From: Terrabacter sp. Root85
Lineage (GTDB): Bacteria; Actinomycetota; Actinomycetes; Actinomycetales; Dermatophilaceae
DNA length: 64,000 nucleotides
Direction of reading: 5' to 3'
Assembly (NCBI RefSeq): GCF_001429185.1
Contig: NZ_LMIW01000010.1
Location: 372,001-436,000, forward strand
This document shows, piece by piece, positions 8,163 to 17,462 of this stretch (the stretch's first letter is position 1; each line of letters begins with the position of its first letter). Below the pieces are notes generated by a model that was not told where the DNA came from, ran no database searches, and saw only the letters and a list, made by a program, of their open reading frames with translations. The position numbers and the translations under genes are program-made.

Positions 8163-8448
8163 TTTGTTTCCCCTCCCCGCCCGGCGCCTCCCATGACATC
8201 CGGACTGACCGCGGACCGTCCCACCGATCCTGATCATGTGGACCCCCCTAAGGCCCAAACGAGACATTACGAGCGCTGGGCCGCGCCGGACATAGCCTCT
8301 ATGGACCATTTAGTTGAGGCGGTGACTAGTCACCTGGACCTCGGCCCCCTGGTCATCCAGAGGCGCGGGCGGGTGGTTTGAGACACCTGCAGACCCGGGT
8401 GTGCGCACAAATCCAGTGGCCATAGGGTGAGCGGTTACCCTTGGGCCC
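8163..8448. promoter_or_regulatory. Divergent control region of whiB and the PBP gene, with a 14-bp palindrome
   Basis: This 286-bp non-coding region separates two divergent genes. It contains the perfect palindrome GGTGACTAGTCACC at 8321-8334, a candidate operator. This stretch is visibly less GC-rich than the flanking genes. The PBP start at 8449 has no clear ribosome-binding site, so a leaderless or short-leader transcript is possible. Confidence 0.45.
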
Positions 8449-10908
8449 ATGTCTTCACGCACTACCTCGATCGGTGGCGTCATCAGCCTGCTCGGCGCGT
8501 TTCTCGCGTCCGCGCTCGTGCTCGGACTGCTCGCCGCCGGCCTGGTGATGCCCGCGGTGGGCGCCACCGGCGCGCTCGCGCGCAGCGGCGTCGACGTCTT
8601 CAACGAGCTCCCGAGCGAGTTCACGACCGACCCGCTGGCCCAGACCTCCCGCATCCTCGCCGCTGACGGCACCGTCATCGCGACGCCGCAGGAGCAGAAC
8701 CGCACCATCGTGCCGCTCAACAAGATCGCGCCGATCATGCGTGAGGCCCAGGTCGCGATCGAGGACCACCGCTTCTACGACCACGGTGGCATCGACATCC
8801 AGGGCACGGCCCGCGCCGTCATCTCCAACCTGCGCAACGGCTCGTCGGTCGGCGCCTCGTCGCTCACCCAGCAGTACGTCAAGATCTCGCTCCAGTACTC
8901 CGCCCTCAGCTCCGGCAACGAGGAGGCGGCCGCCGAGGCCGTCAAGAAGGACTACATGCGCAAGCTCAAGGAGCTGAAGTACGCCATCACGCTGGAGAAG
9001 AAGCTGACGAAGGACGAGATCCTCGAGGGCTACCTCAACCTCGTCTACTACGGCGACCGCGCCTACGGCGTCGAGGCCGCGGCCCAGCACTACTTCAGCG
9101 TCCACGCCGACAAGCTCTCCCTGTCGCAGGCCGCGCTCCTCGCCGGGCTGACGCAGAACCCCGGCACCACCGACCCGGTGAACTTCCCGAAGAAGGCCCT
9201 GGCCCGACGCAACGTCGTGCTCGACCGCATGCACGAGCTCGACCGCATCACCGACAAGCAGTGGCAGGCCGCCAAGAAGCGCACGCTCAAGCAGGACATG
9301 CGCGTGACGCAGCCGAAGAGCACGTGCCTCGCCTCGCCGTACCCCTACTGGTGCGACTTCATCGTCAACTACGCCCTGACGATGCCGCAGCTCGGCAAGA
9401 CGCTCGAGGAGCGCAAGCGCACCCTCTACCGCGGCGGCGTCACGATCACGACGACCCTCGACCCGAAGCTGCAGGACTACGCGCAGAAGGAGATCACCAA
9501 GAAGGTGCCGATCGGCAACAAGGCCCGGATCGGCTCCGCGGCCTACGTCGCCGACCCCAACACCGGCAAGGTGCTCGCCTTCGCCCAGAACACCGCCTAC
9601 TCCGTCACCAAGGACGCCGGCGGCGAGACGGGCATCAACTGGGCCCTCGACAAGAAGTACGGCGGGTCCGGCGGGTTCCAGTTCGGCTCGACCGCCAAGG
9701 CGTTCGCCCTCGTGACGGCCATGCAGTCCGGCATGACGACGAAGTCGTCGGTCAACGCCAAGGCGGCCGGCGGCGAGAGCAAGGCGACGTACACGCCCAA
9801 GGAGTGGCCCGGCGGCACCGCCAACTGCGGTCCGGGCGACACGTGGAAGGTCCGCAACGACACCCCGTTCAAGGGCGGCAACATCTCGCTCATGGAGGCC
9901 ACGGCGCTGTCGACCAACACCGCGTTCGTCGCCCTCGTCGAGCAGCTCGGCGGCTGCAAGGTCCGCGACACGATGATCCGCCTCGGTCTGCACCGCTCCG
10001 ACGGCCAGACGATCGGCAGGTACGCCCCGCAGTACATCCTCGGTGGCGACGACGTCTCCCCGCAGGGTGTGGCGCACGCCTACGGCGTCCTCGCCGCGGA
10101 CGGCAAGAAGTGCCCGATGGTGGCCATCACGAAGATCACGCAGGGCGGCAAGAACGTCGCCCTGCCGGCGTCGAAGTGCGACCAGGTCGTCGAGCCGGAC
10201 GTCGCCAAGGCGACCGACAAGTTCCTCGAGTACAACATGACCCACGGCTCGGGCATCCGGAACCAGCTCAACGACGGCACCCGTGAGTCGGCCGGCAAGA
10301 CCGGTACCGCCAACAACAACAACGAGTCGTGGTTCGTCGGCTACACGCCGCAGCTCGTGACGGCCGTCTGGGTCGGCACGCCCTACGACCCGGTGACCCG
10401 CGTCATGAAGAACGTCCGCGTGGGCGGCGAGTTCTACCCGGTCATGCACGGAGCGGCCATCGCGGCGCCGATCTGGAAGGCCATCATGAACAAGGCCCTC
10501 GACGGCCAGCCCGAGGTCAAGTTCGGCGATCCGGCCGACAAGTACCTCGGCACCGACACCGCCAACCAGACGGTGACTCCCGGCCAGCTGCCCGCCGTCG
10601 TCGGGCGGTCCGTCGCCGAGGCCGAGTCGCTGCTCCAGGCGGCGGGCTTCCAGACGCAGGTCGGCGGGACGATGTCCTCGCAGGTGCCGCAAGGCCTCGT
10701 GGCCGGCATCTCGCCCTACCAGTCGCCGCCGCCCGGCAGCATGATCACGATCTACACCTCGCGCGGCGGGTCCCGACAGGCGCTCCCCACCCCGCAGACC
10801 ACCGTCTTCAACCCCGGCGGCACCGGTGGCGGTGGCGGTGGCGGTGGCGGAGGGAACGGCAACGGCAACGGAGGCGGCAAACCGACCAAGCCGCCAGGCC
10901 GCGGTTGA
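8449..10908 (+). CDS. ponA2: Class A penicillin-binding protein with PASTA domain (PonA2-like)
   Basis: An 819-residue bifunctional peptidoglycan synthase anchored by a membrane segment at about residues 10-34. The GT51 glycosyltransferase has the catalytic EDHRFYDHGG (Glu105). The transpeptidase has S414-x-x-K417 (GSTAK), S488-T-N490 and K617-T-G619. A PASTA domain covers about 707-775 and the tail is a Gly/Asn-rich run ending in PTKPPGRG. It polymerises and cross-links peptidoglycan outside the membrane, and PASTA may sense wall fragments. Rv3682 (PonA2) has the same neighbours. A strong hairpin follows the stop. Confidence 0.95.
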   Translation: MSSRTTSIGGVISLLGAFLASALVLGLLAAGLVMPAVGATGALARSGVDVFNELPSEFTTDPLAQTSRILAADGTVIATPQEQNRTIVPLNKIAPIMREAQVAIEDHRFYDHGGIDIQGTARAVISNLRNGSSVGASSLTQQYVKISLQYSALSSGNEEAAAEAVKKDYMRKLKELKYAITLEKKLTKDEILEGYLNLVYYGDRAYGVEAAAQHYFSVHADKLSLSQAALLAGLTQNPGTTDPVNFPKKALARRNVVLDRMHELDRITDKQWQAAKKRTLKQDMRVTQPKSTCLASPYPYWCDFIVNYALTMPQLGKTLEERKRTLYRGGVTITTTLDPKLQDYAQKEITKKVPIGNKARIGSAAYVADPNTGKVLAFAQNTAYSVTKDAGGETGINWALDKKYGGSGGFQFGSTAKAFALVTAMQSGMTTKSSVNAKAAGGESKATYTPKEWPGGTANCGPGDTWKVRNDTPFKGGNISLMEATALSTNTAFVALVEQLGGCKVRDTMIRLGLHRSDGQTIGRYAPQYILGGDDVSPQGVAHAYGVLAADGKKCPMVAITKITQGGKNVALPASKCDQVVEPDVAKATDKFLEYNMTHGSGIRNQLNDGTRESAGKTGTANNNNESWFVGYTPQLVTAVWVGTPYDPVTRVMKNVRVGGEFYPVMHGAAIAAPIWKAIMNKALDGQPEVKFGDPADKYLGTDTANQTVTPGQLPAVVGRSVAEAESLLQAAGFQTQVGGTMSSQVPQGLVAGISPYQSPPPGSMITIYTSRGGSRQALPTPQTTVFNPGGTGGGGGGGGGGNGNGNGGGKPTKPPGRG

Positions 10909-10917
10909 CCCAGCGAT

Positions 10918-10954
10918 GACGAAGGCCCGACGCGATCCGCGTCGGGCCTTCGTC
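10918..10954. terminator. Bidirectional terminator, 17-bp perfect stem
   Basis: The 17-base arm 10918-10934 is perfectly complementary to 10938-10954 around an ATC loop. It lies between the convergent PBP and YqeY genes. Confidence 0.8.
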
Positions 10955-10979
10955 GTCCGTCTGCGACGTGGATGGGGCC

Positions 10980-11435
10980 TCAGCCCGCGAGCACCCGGCG
11001 CACGATGGAGGCGACGCGTCCACCCTCGGCGCGGCCGGCCACGGCAGCGTTGGCGGCCTTCATCGCGAGGCCCATCTGCGGCATACCCGTGGCGCCGGAG
11101 GCGGTGACCGCATCGCGGACGATCGCCTCGAGCTCGTCGTCGCCGAGCTGCTTCGGCAGGTAGGCCTCGAGGACGGCGAGCTCCGCGTCCTCCTTGGCCG
11201 CGAGCTCCGGGCGTCCCGCGCCGACGTATGCCGTCGCCGCCTCACGACGCTTCTTGGCTTCCTTGGTCAGGACCTTGAGGACGTCGTCGTCCGTCAGCTC
11301 GCGGTGCTCGGTGCCGGCGACCTCCTCGTTGGTGACGGCGGTGAGGGCCATCCGCAGCGAACCGGCCCGGACCTGGTCGCGCTCGCGCATCGCGGACGTC
11401 AGGTCGGACTTCAGCTGCTCCTTGAGGGTGCTCAT
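10980..11435 (-). CDS. GatB/YqeY domain protein
   Basis: A 151-residue YqeY-family protein (MSTLKEQLKSDLTSAMRERD...). The family shares the C-terminal domain of amidotransferase subunit GatB and is thought to bind tRNA-like or RNA substrates; its precise role is unresolved. The typical helical N-terminus and the G-x-MGxAMKAA...GxxVxxIVR C-terminus are present at full length. It is convergent with the PBP gene and divergent from the metallophosphoesterase gene. Confidence 0.88.
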   Translation of the reverse strand: MSTLKEQLKSDLTSAMRERDQVRAGSLRMALTAVTNEEVAGTEHRELTDDDVLKVLTKEAKKRREAATAYVGAGRPELAAKEDAELAVLEAYLPKQLGDDELEAIVRDAVTASGATGMPQMGLAMKAANAAVAGRAEGGRVASIVRRVLAG

Positions 11436-11515
11436 GGGGCCAGTCTGTCAGGTCGGCCACGCGGGCCCCGACCGGTTCGTCGGGGGTCGCGGCCCCGGGT
11501 GCGAGGATGGGCCCC

Positions 11516-12454
11516 ATGCGTGCCGTGACCAAGACCGTCCTGGGCCTGGGGATCGCCGGCGCCGGGGTGCTCGGCTGGGCCTCGCTCGTCGAGCGCAACG
11601 CCTTCGTGCTGCGTCGCTTCGACGTGCCGGTGCTGCCCGACGGCGCCGGGCCGCTTCGGGTGCTGCACCTGTCCGACCTGCACCTGCTGCCGCGCCAGCG
11701 CGCGAAGCGCTCCTGGGTGCACAGCCTCGCCTCGCTCGACCCCGACCTCGTCATCACGACGGGCGACAACATCGCGGCCCCCGATGCCGTGCCCGCGCTG
11801 CTCGACGCGTACGACCGGCTCCTCGGCATCCCCGGCGTCTTCGTCCTCGGGTCCAACGACTACTTCGCCCCGAAGCTGAAGAACCCCCTCGGCTACCTGA
11901 CCCGCAACTTCGCCAAGGGCGTGGGCACGACCCAGCGGCTGCCCACGGCCGACCTCGTGCGCGGGCTCGGATCCCGTGGCTGGGTCGACCTGACGAACCG
12001 TCGGGACTCGCTCACCGTGCGCGGCCTGCGGATCGACGTACGTGGCGTCGACGACCCGCACCTCGGCTACGACCGCCTCGACCTCGTGCGCGGGCCGGCG
12101 TCGCCCGAGGCCGACCTGACGCTCGGCGTGACGCACGCGCCCTACCAGCGGGTGCTCGACGCGTACGCCTCCGACGGCGCCGAACTCGTCATCGCCGGAC
12201 ACACGCACGGCGGCCAGGTCTGCGTGCCCGGCTACGGCGCGCTCGTGACGAACTGCGACCTCGACACGGGCCGCGTCAAGGGCCTGTCGCGCTGGTGGCC
12301 GGGAGCCGGCTCCACGCCGTCGTCAGAGGCTCCTGAGGGCGCTGCGTGGCTCGAGGTGTCCGCCGGTCTGGGCACCGCGCCCACCGCTCCCGTACGCCTC
12401 GCCTGCCGCCCCGAGGCGACCCTCCTGACGCTCGTCCCCCGCTCGCAGGCCTGA
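11516..12454 (+). CDS. Metallophosphoesterase (Rv3683-like)
   Basis: A 312-residue calcineurin-like phosphoesterase with an N-terminal membrane segment (about residues 6-22). Metal ligands are visible as LHLSDLHLLP, TTGDN, GSND and AGHTHGGQ. It probably acts at the membrane on phosphoester substrates; relatives include the YaeI/YkuE type. The ATG at 11516 has GAGG about nine bases upstream, whereas the ATG at 11507 has that element touching it. This gene closes the block that parallels Rv3676-Rv3683. Confidence 0.88.
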   Translation: MRAVTKTVLGLGIAGAGVLGWASLVERNAFVLRRFDVPVLPDGAGPLRVLHLSDLHLLPRQRAKRSWVHSLASLDPDLVITTGDNIAAPDAVPALLDAYDRLLGIPGVFVLGSNDYFAPKLKNPLGYLTRNFAKGVGTTQRLPTADLVRGLGSRGWVDLTNRRDSLTVRGLRIDVRGVDDPHLGYDRLDLVRGPASPEADLTLGVTHAPYQRVLDAYASDGAELVIAGHTHGGQVCVPGYGALVTNCDLDTGRVKGLSRWWPGAGSTPSSEAPEGAAWLEVSAGLGTAPTAPVRLACRPEATLLTLVPRSQA

Positions 12455-12567
12455 ACCGGCACGGTCCGTCGCGGCGGACGACGAGCCCGATTCGGAGATG
12501 GGCCGGGGGCTGCGCTAGCATCTCTGCTTGCTGCCTCCGGTCGACGGATCAGGGGTAGATGCAGCAC

Positions 12568-12644
<77 letters not shown>

Positions 12645-12648
12645 TCCG

Positions 12649-12693
12649 CGAAGGGCCTGCTGGAAACGACGAAGTCGTTCCAGCAGGCCCTTC
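12649..12693. terminator. Terminator hairpin after tRNA-Pro
   Basis: CGAAGGGCCTGCTGGAA (12649-12665) pairs perfectly with the arm ending at 12693, with a nested ACGAC/GTCGT stem and one bulged A. It lies between the tRNA and the convergent His-rich gene and can serve both. Confidence 0.8.
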
Positions 12694-12729
12694 GGCGTCT
12701 GTCGGGGGACAGGATGCAGACGCGGAGTC

Positions 12730-12981
12730 TCAGTGTTCGACGACGTGGTCGCCGTGCTGGTAGTGGCGGTGCCCATCGTGCAGGTGATCCACGTGGTTGC
12801 CGTGCTGGACCGTCTCGCACCCGTCGCCCTCGGTGTGGGCATCGCTGTGGTCGGTGTGCACGGGCTGCTCGGCGTGACGTTCGGAGTCATGGACGTGGTC
12901 GAGGTGGTCGCCATGCTCGACGGTCTCGCAGCCGTCGTCAGGAAGGTGCTCGTGGTCGGACGCGATCGTGTGATCGGACAT
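12730..12981 (-). CDS. Small histidine-rich metal-binding protein
   Basis: An 83-residue protein with 20 histidines (24%) and many Asp/Glu. A 17-residue unit (DGCETVEHGDHLDHVHD) at 16-32 is repeated at 53-69 with three substitutions, keeping the cysteine and all histidines. A GGAGGAAAG ribosome-binding site gives high confidence in the ATG at 12981. Composition argues for binding zinc, nickel or another transition metal, as a store or chaperone. Similar small His-rich proteins occur near zinc-uptake or Zur genes in actinobacteria, but none is adjacent here. There is no signal peptide, so it is probably cytoplasmic. Confidence 0.75.
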   Translation of the reverse strand: MSDHTIASDHEHLPDDGCETVEHGDHLDHVHDSERHAEQPVHTDHSDAHTEGDGCETVQHGNHVDHLHDGHRHYQHGDHVVEH

Positions 12982-13069
12982 CTTTCCTCCAGTGACAGGT
13001 CGGTTCACCCGAATCTTCCTCCAGCCAACCCGGGGGGCGTCAAGGGTGGGTCGCGAGCGGTGTCGACCC

Positions 13070-13585
13070 CTACCGGTCGGTGCGGCCGTCGATGCACTCG
13101 CGCAGCAGGTCGGCGTGCCCGCTGTGCTGGGCGTACTCCGAGATCATGTGGCCCACCACGGCCCGCACGGACATCTGTCCGCTGCCGGTCGCGAGGACGT
13201 CGTCCAACGAGACCCTCGCGAGCGCCGCCTCGGCCAGCCGGCACTCCTCGAGCAGCCGGTCGTAGTCGGCCTGCGCCCGGGCCGGGTCGAGGTCCTCGAA
13301 GTCGGCGTCGGGTCCCAGCGCCGGGTCGTACATCGGCTCGAGCGCCTCCCCGCCGATGAACTCGCGGAACCACCCGCGCTCGACCTTGGCCATGTGCCGG
13401 ACCAGCCCGAGCAACGACAGGTTCGACGGCGGGACCGAGCGCTGCCCGAGCTGCTCTCCGGTCAGACCCGCGCACTTGTCGCGCAGCACGGCGCGACGCC
13501 AGGCGAGCCTGGCCTCGAGCAGGGTCCGCTCGTCCCCCACCGGCTCGAACTGCGGCAACGACACCTCAGGCGCGGTCCACGTCAT
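13070..13585 (-). CDS. DinB-family (DUF664) protein
   Basis: A 171-residue four-helix-bundle protein of the DinB/YfiT-like superfamily. The metal-binding histidine positions appear as LVRHMAKVERGWF and MISEYAQHSGHADLLRE. Actinobacterial members include mycothiol-dependent enzymes, but most, including this one, have no assigned activity. The ATG at 13585 begins MTWTAPEV; longer in-frame extensions run into the neighbouring gene's antisense and are rejected. Confidence 0.85.
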   Translation of the reverse strand: MTWTAPEVSLPQFEPVGDERTLLEARLAWRRAVLRDKCAGLTGEQLGQRSVPPSNLSLLGLVRHMAKVERGWFREFIGGEALEPMYDPALGPDADFEDLDPARAQADYDRLLEECRLAEAALARVSLDDVLATGSGQMSVRAVVGHMISEYAQHSGHADLLRECIDGRTDR

Positions 13586-13735
13586 CCGGACATCCTGACA
13601 GCCCGCCCCCACGCCGTCCGGGTGGCGTGCCGACCCGGCCGACCGAAAACCCCGGGTGTCGAGCCCGGCGCGGCGCGACACTGGTGCGGAGGTGCCGGCC
13701 GGGCGGCCGGCCCCCGAGCAGGGACGGAGACCGCG

Positions 13736-14491
13736 ATGAGCGACGTGCCCCCTTCGGCAGGCCGGTCCGTCGACCCCGAAGGAGCCACCGAGGGAGCCAC
13801 CGAGGGAGCCACCGAGGGAGCAGCAGAGGGAGCCGCCGACCCGCCCCGCCTGCGCGACTCGACGACACCCGGCCTCCCCGTCTACCTGTCGACGGAGCAC
13901 TGGAGCCTGCTCGGCACCCGCTCCATGACGTGGTCGGAGATCATGAGCCGGATCACGATCTACCTCACCGTCGTGTCGGCGTTCCTCGTCGTCCTGGCCC
14001 TGACCGCGCAGGCCACCGGCTTCGGCACGCCGTTCCGGGTCATGGCCGTCGGCTTCGCGTCGGCCGCCCTCGTCATGGGCTCGCTCACGGCGATCCGGGT
14101 CAACCTCGCGAGCCGGGAGGACGCCGACCTCATCCGGGCGATGAACCGGCTCCGGCACGCCTACGTCGAGCTGGCGCCCGAGCTCGCGCCCTACCTGACG
14201 GCCTCGATCCACGACGACACCCGCGGACTCCTGCAGACGTACTCGCTGGGCCACCGACGCCACCTCGTGCTGCACGTCGTGGGCAGCACCGCGTTCTTCC
14301 TCATGGTCGTCAACGGGATCGTGGCCGGCACCCTGGGCGCCCTCATCGCCGACATCGCCGGTGCGAGCACCGCGGTCATCGCCGTCGTCGGGGGCCTGTC
14401 CGGCGTCTCCTACCTCGCCGGCCACCTGGCGATCGAACGTCGGGTCTTCGCGGGACCGAACGACGACGAGCGCTTCCCGACGCCCGACTGA
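13736..14491 (+). CDS. DUF2721-like/uncharacterised four-helix membrane protein
   Basis: A 251-residue membrane protein. Residues 1-45 are acidic and contain five four-residue units like EGAT. Two pairs of hydrophobic segments follow, at about 80-120 and 180-230, separated by a cytoplasmic-looking helix (ASREDADLIRAMNRLRHAY). I do not recognise a firm family; the DUF2721 resemblance is a guess. A GGAG ribosome-binding site lies seven bases before the ATG. A GC hairpin is present in the leader around 13693-13711. Confidence 0.6.
   Translation: MSDVPPSAGRSVDPEGATEGATEGATEGAAEGAADPPRLRDSTTPGLPVYLSTEHWSLLGTRSMTWSEIMSRITIYLTVVSAFLVVLALTAQATGFGTPFRVMAVGFASAALVMGSLTAIRVNLASREDADLIRAMNRLRHAYVELAPELAPYLTASIHDDTRGLLQTYSLGHRRHLVLHVVGSTAFFLMVVNGIVAGTLGALIADIAGASTAVIAVVGGLSGVSYLAGHLAIERRVFAGPNDDERFPTPD
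13778..13837. repeat. Five 12-bp in-frame tandem units
   Basis: Units related to GAGGGAGCCACC repeat five times and encode (E-G-A-T/A)n at the N-terminus of the membrane protein. The unit length preserves the frame. Confidence 0.8.
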
Positions 14492-14540
14492 CGCCCGACC
14501 GATGCCCGCTTGGACGCCCGGCTGACGCCCGGCGGGAGCG

Positions 14541-15662
14541 CTACGGCTCGTCCGCCAGTGCCGTCTCGCGGACCGCCTCGGCGACGACGTCGACGAGCCG
14601 ACCCGTGTGCGCCAGCATCGCGCGCTGCCGGACGGCCCCGTTGCCCTCCTCCCGCACCCGCGCGAGCCCCTCCTGCACGACCGCGAGGTCGCCCGCCGCC
14701 TGAAGTGCGGGTCCGACGTGGTCGAGCAGCGACTCGAGGACCGTCCAGCACGGCACGGGCAGACCGGTGCGCCAGTCGAGGAGCCGACCCTCGAGACCCT
14801 CGCGCCCGGCCTGCCAGGTCGCGAGCCGGAGCATCGCCGTCGCCACGTCGGGCACCGGACGGCCGAGAGCCCACTCCTGCGCGGCCGTCTCGACGAGCCC
14901 CCGGCACAGGGCGGCGACGACGACGGCCTCGTCGACCGTGAAGCAGACGTCGGCGGCCCGGACCTCGACGGTCGGGTAGTGCTGGGCCAGGCGGGCGACG
15001 AAGTAGACCATCCCCTCGTCGAGGACCACGGACGACAGGACCATGTCGCGGACGAGCCGGCGGTACGCCTCCGCCGACCCGAAGGGCCCCGTCGGACCCC
15101 ACGACGGCCACCGGGCGAGCTCCTGGCTCCGGTAGCTCGCGAAGCCCGAGTCCTCCCCGTTCCAGTAGGGCGAGTTCGCGCTGAGCGCGAGCAGCGCCGG
15201 GAGCCAGACCCGGATCCGGTCGAGGACGCCGACTCCCTCCTCGTCGCCCTCGACGGACACGTGCACGTGGCAGCCGCAGATGAGGTGCTCGCGGGCGGTC
15301 AGCTGGTAGCGCTCCTGCAACCACGCGTACCTCGGCGACGTCACGGCGACCGGGCGGACGGGCAGCGGCGAGGTGGCGAGCGCAGCCACGCTCGACCCGG
15401 TCCCCCGGGCTGCCGCGACGGCCTCTGTGCGCCAGTGCCGCACCTCGTGGCGCAGCGCGTCGAGGTCGGCGGTGGGCGGCGTGTGCGTCTCGATCTGCTG
15501 CTGCTGGAACTCCCCCTCGACGGCCCCCCGCACGCCGGCGCCCGACTCCTCGGGATGCCGCCGCGCGGCCCGTACGAGCAGCTGGCCCGACACCGACCGT
15601 GGCCGTCCGTCGTGGACGTCGACGAGCAGCATCTCCTCCTCGACACCGAGGGTCCGCACCAT
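14541..15662 (-). CDS. Carboxylate-amine ligase, YbdK/glutamate-cysteine ligase family 2
   Basis: A 373-residue GCS2-family enzyme: TLGVEEEMLLVD at the N-terminus, EFQQQQIETHT near residue 51, HLICGCHVHVSV, and a long helical C-terminus. The family ligates glutamate to cysteine or a similar amine using ATP. YbdK members have weak gamma-glutamylcysteine ligase activity. It could make gamma-glutamylcysteine for the ergothioneine pathway (egtB/egtD lie at 32-34 kb), but true EgtA is a distinct subgroup and the link is speculative. AAGGAG upstream fixes the ATG at 15662. Confidence 0.85.
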   Translation of the reverse strand: MVRTLGVEEEMLLVDVHDGRPRSVSGQLLVRAARRHPEESGAGVRGAVEGEFQQQQIETHTPPTADLDALRHEVRHWRTEAVAAARGTGSSVAALATSPLPVRPVAVTSPRYAWLQERYQLTAREHLICGCHVHVSVEGDEEGVGVLDRIRVWLPALLALSANSPYWNGEDSGFASYRSQELARWPSWGPTGPFGSAEAYRRLVRDMVLSSVVLDEGMVYFVARLAQHYPTVEVRAADVCFTVDEAVVVAALCRGLVETAAQEWALGRPVPDVATAMLRLATWQAGREGLEGRLLDWRTGLPVPCWTVLESLLDHVGPALQAAGDLAVVQEGLARVREEGNGAVRQRAMLAHTGRLVDVVAEAVRETALADEP

Positions 15663-15894
15663 GGTGCTCCTTCCGGAGCACGACCGCGGACGTATGCCGT
15701 GTGGCCCGGTGACGCGCCACGGCACCGTGTGGCGCCCGGCGCGCCGGACGGCATACGCCCGTTGCTCCGCGTGACCAGTGTGGCCCGTGGTGGGCTCCGG
15801 CGGGAGGGACGAAGGGCCCGGATGTCGGACCTGCGGGAATGAACGGCGGGCGCGTGCGTTGTCCCTCTTTGTCGCCCCAACCGGCAGGAGCATC

Positions 15895-17356
15895 GTGTCG
15901 ACCTCGTCCACCCTCGGATTTCGCTCGGAACGCGGGCCCATCCTCATCGCCCTCATGCTGTCGACGTCGCTCATCGCGCTCGACTCCACGATCCTCGCCA
16001 CGGCGGTCCCCTCCATCGTCGCGGACCTCGGCGGCCTCACCCAGTTCCCGTGGCTCTTCTCGGTCTACCTCCTCGCGCAGGCGGTGTCGGTCCCCGTCTA
16101 CGCCAAGCTCGCCGACACGGTCGGGCGCAAGCCGGTCATCCTCGTCGGCATCGGGCTCTTCCTGATCGGCAGCATCCTCTGCGGGTTCGCCTGGGACATG
16201 GGCTCGCTCATCGTCATGCGAGCACTGCAGGGGCTCGGCGCCGGTGCGGTCCTGCCGATGACGACGACTATCGCCGCTGACATCTACACCGTGGCCGAGC
16301 GGGCCAAGACGCAGGGCTACATCGCGAGCGTCTGGGCCGTGTCGTCCGTCGTCGGCCCGACGCTCGGTGGCGTCTTCTCCCAGTTCGCCTCATGGCGCTG
16401 GATCTTCTTCGTCAACATCCCGTTCTGCCTGCTCGCCGCCGGCATGATCTGGCGCAAGTACGACGAGTCCGTCGAGCGTCGCCGGCACCGCATCGACTAC
16501 GCCGGGGCCACCGTCCTCACGGTCGCCCTGACCCTGCTCATCCTCGCCGTCCTCGAGGGCGGCCAGGCCTGGGCGTGGAGCTCGTGGCAGAGCATCGGCT
16601 CCTTCGCCGTCGGCGGCGTGCTCCTCCTCGCCTTCGGTCTCATCGAGCGCCGGGCGGCCGAGCCGATCCTGCCGCTCGAGGTGCTGACCCGGCGGCTCAT
16701 CGTCGCGACGTGCCTCATCGGCATCGGCGTCGGTGCGGTGCTCGTCGGGCTCACCTCCTACGTGCCGACCTTCCTCGAGCGCTCGACCGGCGCCACCCCC
16801 ATCGTGGCGGGGCTCGCGGTCGCCGCCCTCACGATCGGCTGGCCCATCTCGGCCTCGCAGTCGGGTCGGCTCTACATGCGCATCGGCTTCCGCCCGACGG
16901 CTCTCATCGGCCTGGTCGTCGCGACCGTGGGCGCCCTAGCGCTGTGGCTCACCTCGGCCACCCCGAACGTCTTCGCCACGGCCGCATCGTGCCTCGTCGT
17001 CGGCTTCGGCCTCGGCCACGCCGACGCTCATCGCGGCGCAGGCCTCGGTGCCGTGGAACGAGCGTGCCGTCGTCACGGGCACCAACATGTTCATGCGCTC
17101 GGTCGGCAGCGCCGTCGGGGTCGCGATCTTCGGCGCCATCGCGAACGCCGTCATCGCGTCCCATGGTGGCGAGGCGTCGAGCGAGGCGGTGCAGGCCGGC
17201 TCGACGGCCGTCTTCCTCGCCGTCCTCGTGGTCGCGCTCGTCACCGTCGCCGCCGGGCTGCTCATGCCCCACACGCGGGCTGAGGACGTCGCCCACGGCG
17301 GCTCGTCGGACAACGAGTCCACCGACGTCGCGCAGACCGAGCCCTCCACCGCCTGA
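15895..17356 (+). pseudogene. DHA2-type MFS drug exporter, frameshifted
   Basis: The first frame (from GTG 15895, AGGAG upstream) encodes MFS helices starting ILIALMLSTSLIALDSTILATAVP and the motif A loop KLADTVGRKPV, ending sensibly at VVGFGLG near 17020. The frame then turns into Arg-rich nonsense, while the next frame continues with ATPTLIAAQASVPWNERAVV and the final helices to 17356. Related transporters have two or three residues between GLG and ATPTLI, so about eight bases are missing or one is extra at 17018-17025. Either the gene is broken or the sequence has an error. Intact it would be an approximately 490-residue proton-driven exporter. Confidence 0.8.
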
Positions 17357-17462
17357 CCCGTGGCCACCGGCCGGCCAACCCTCGACAGGAACGAGTAGCG
17401 CTCGAAGGCATCGGGTACGTCGCGAGGGACAGCGTCACCGACCCGACGACGAGGAGAACGCG

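Noticed and set aside
8193-8381. 62-residue plus-strand frame between whiB and the PBP
   Set aside because: No ribosome-binding site, no similarity, and it occupies an obvious promoter region.
8455-10692. 745-residue frame antisense to the PBP gene
   Set aside because: Composition of a GC-rich shadow; the plus-strand frame has complete catalytic motifs.
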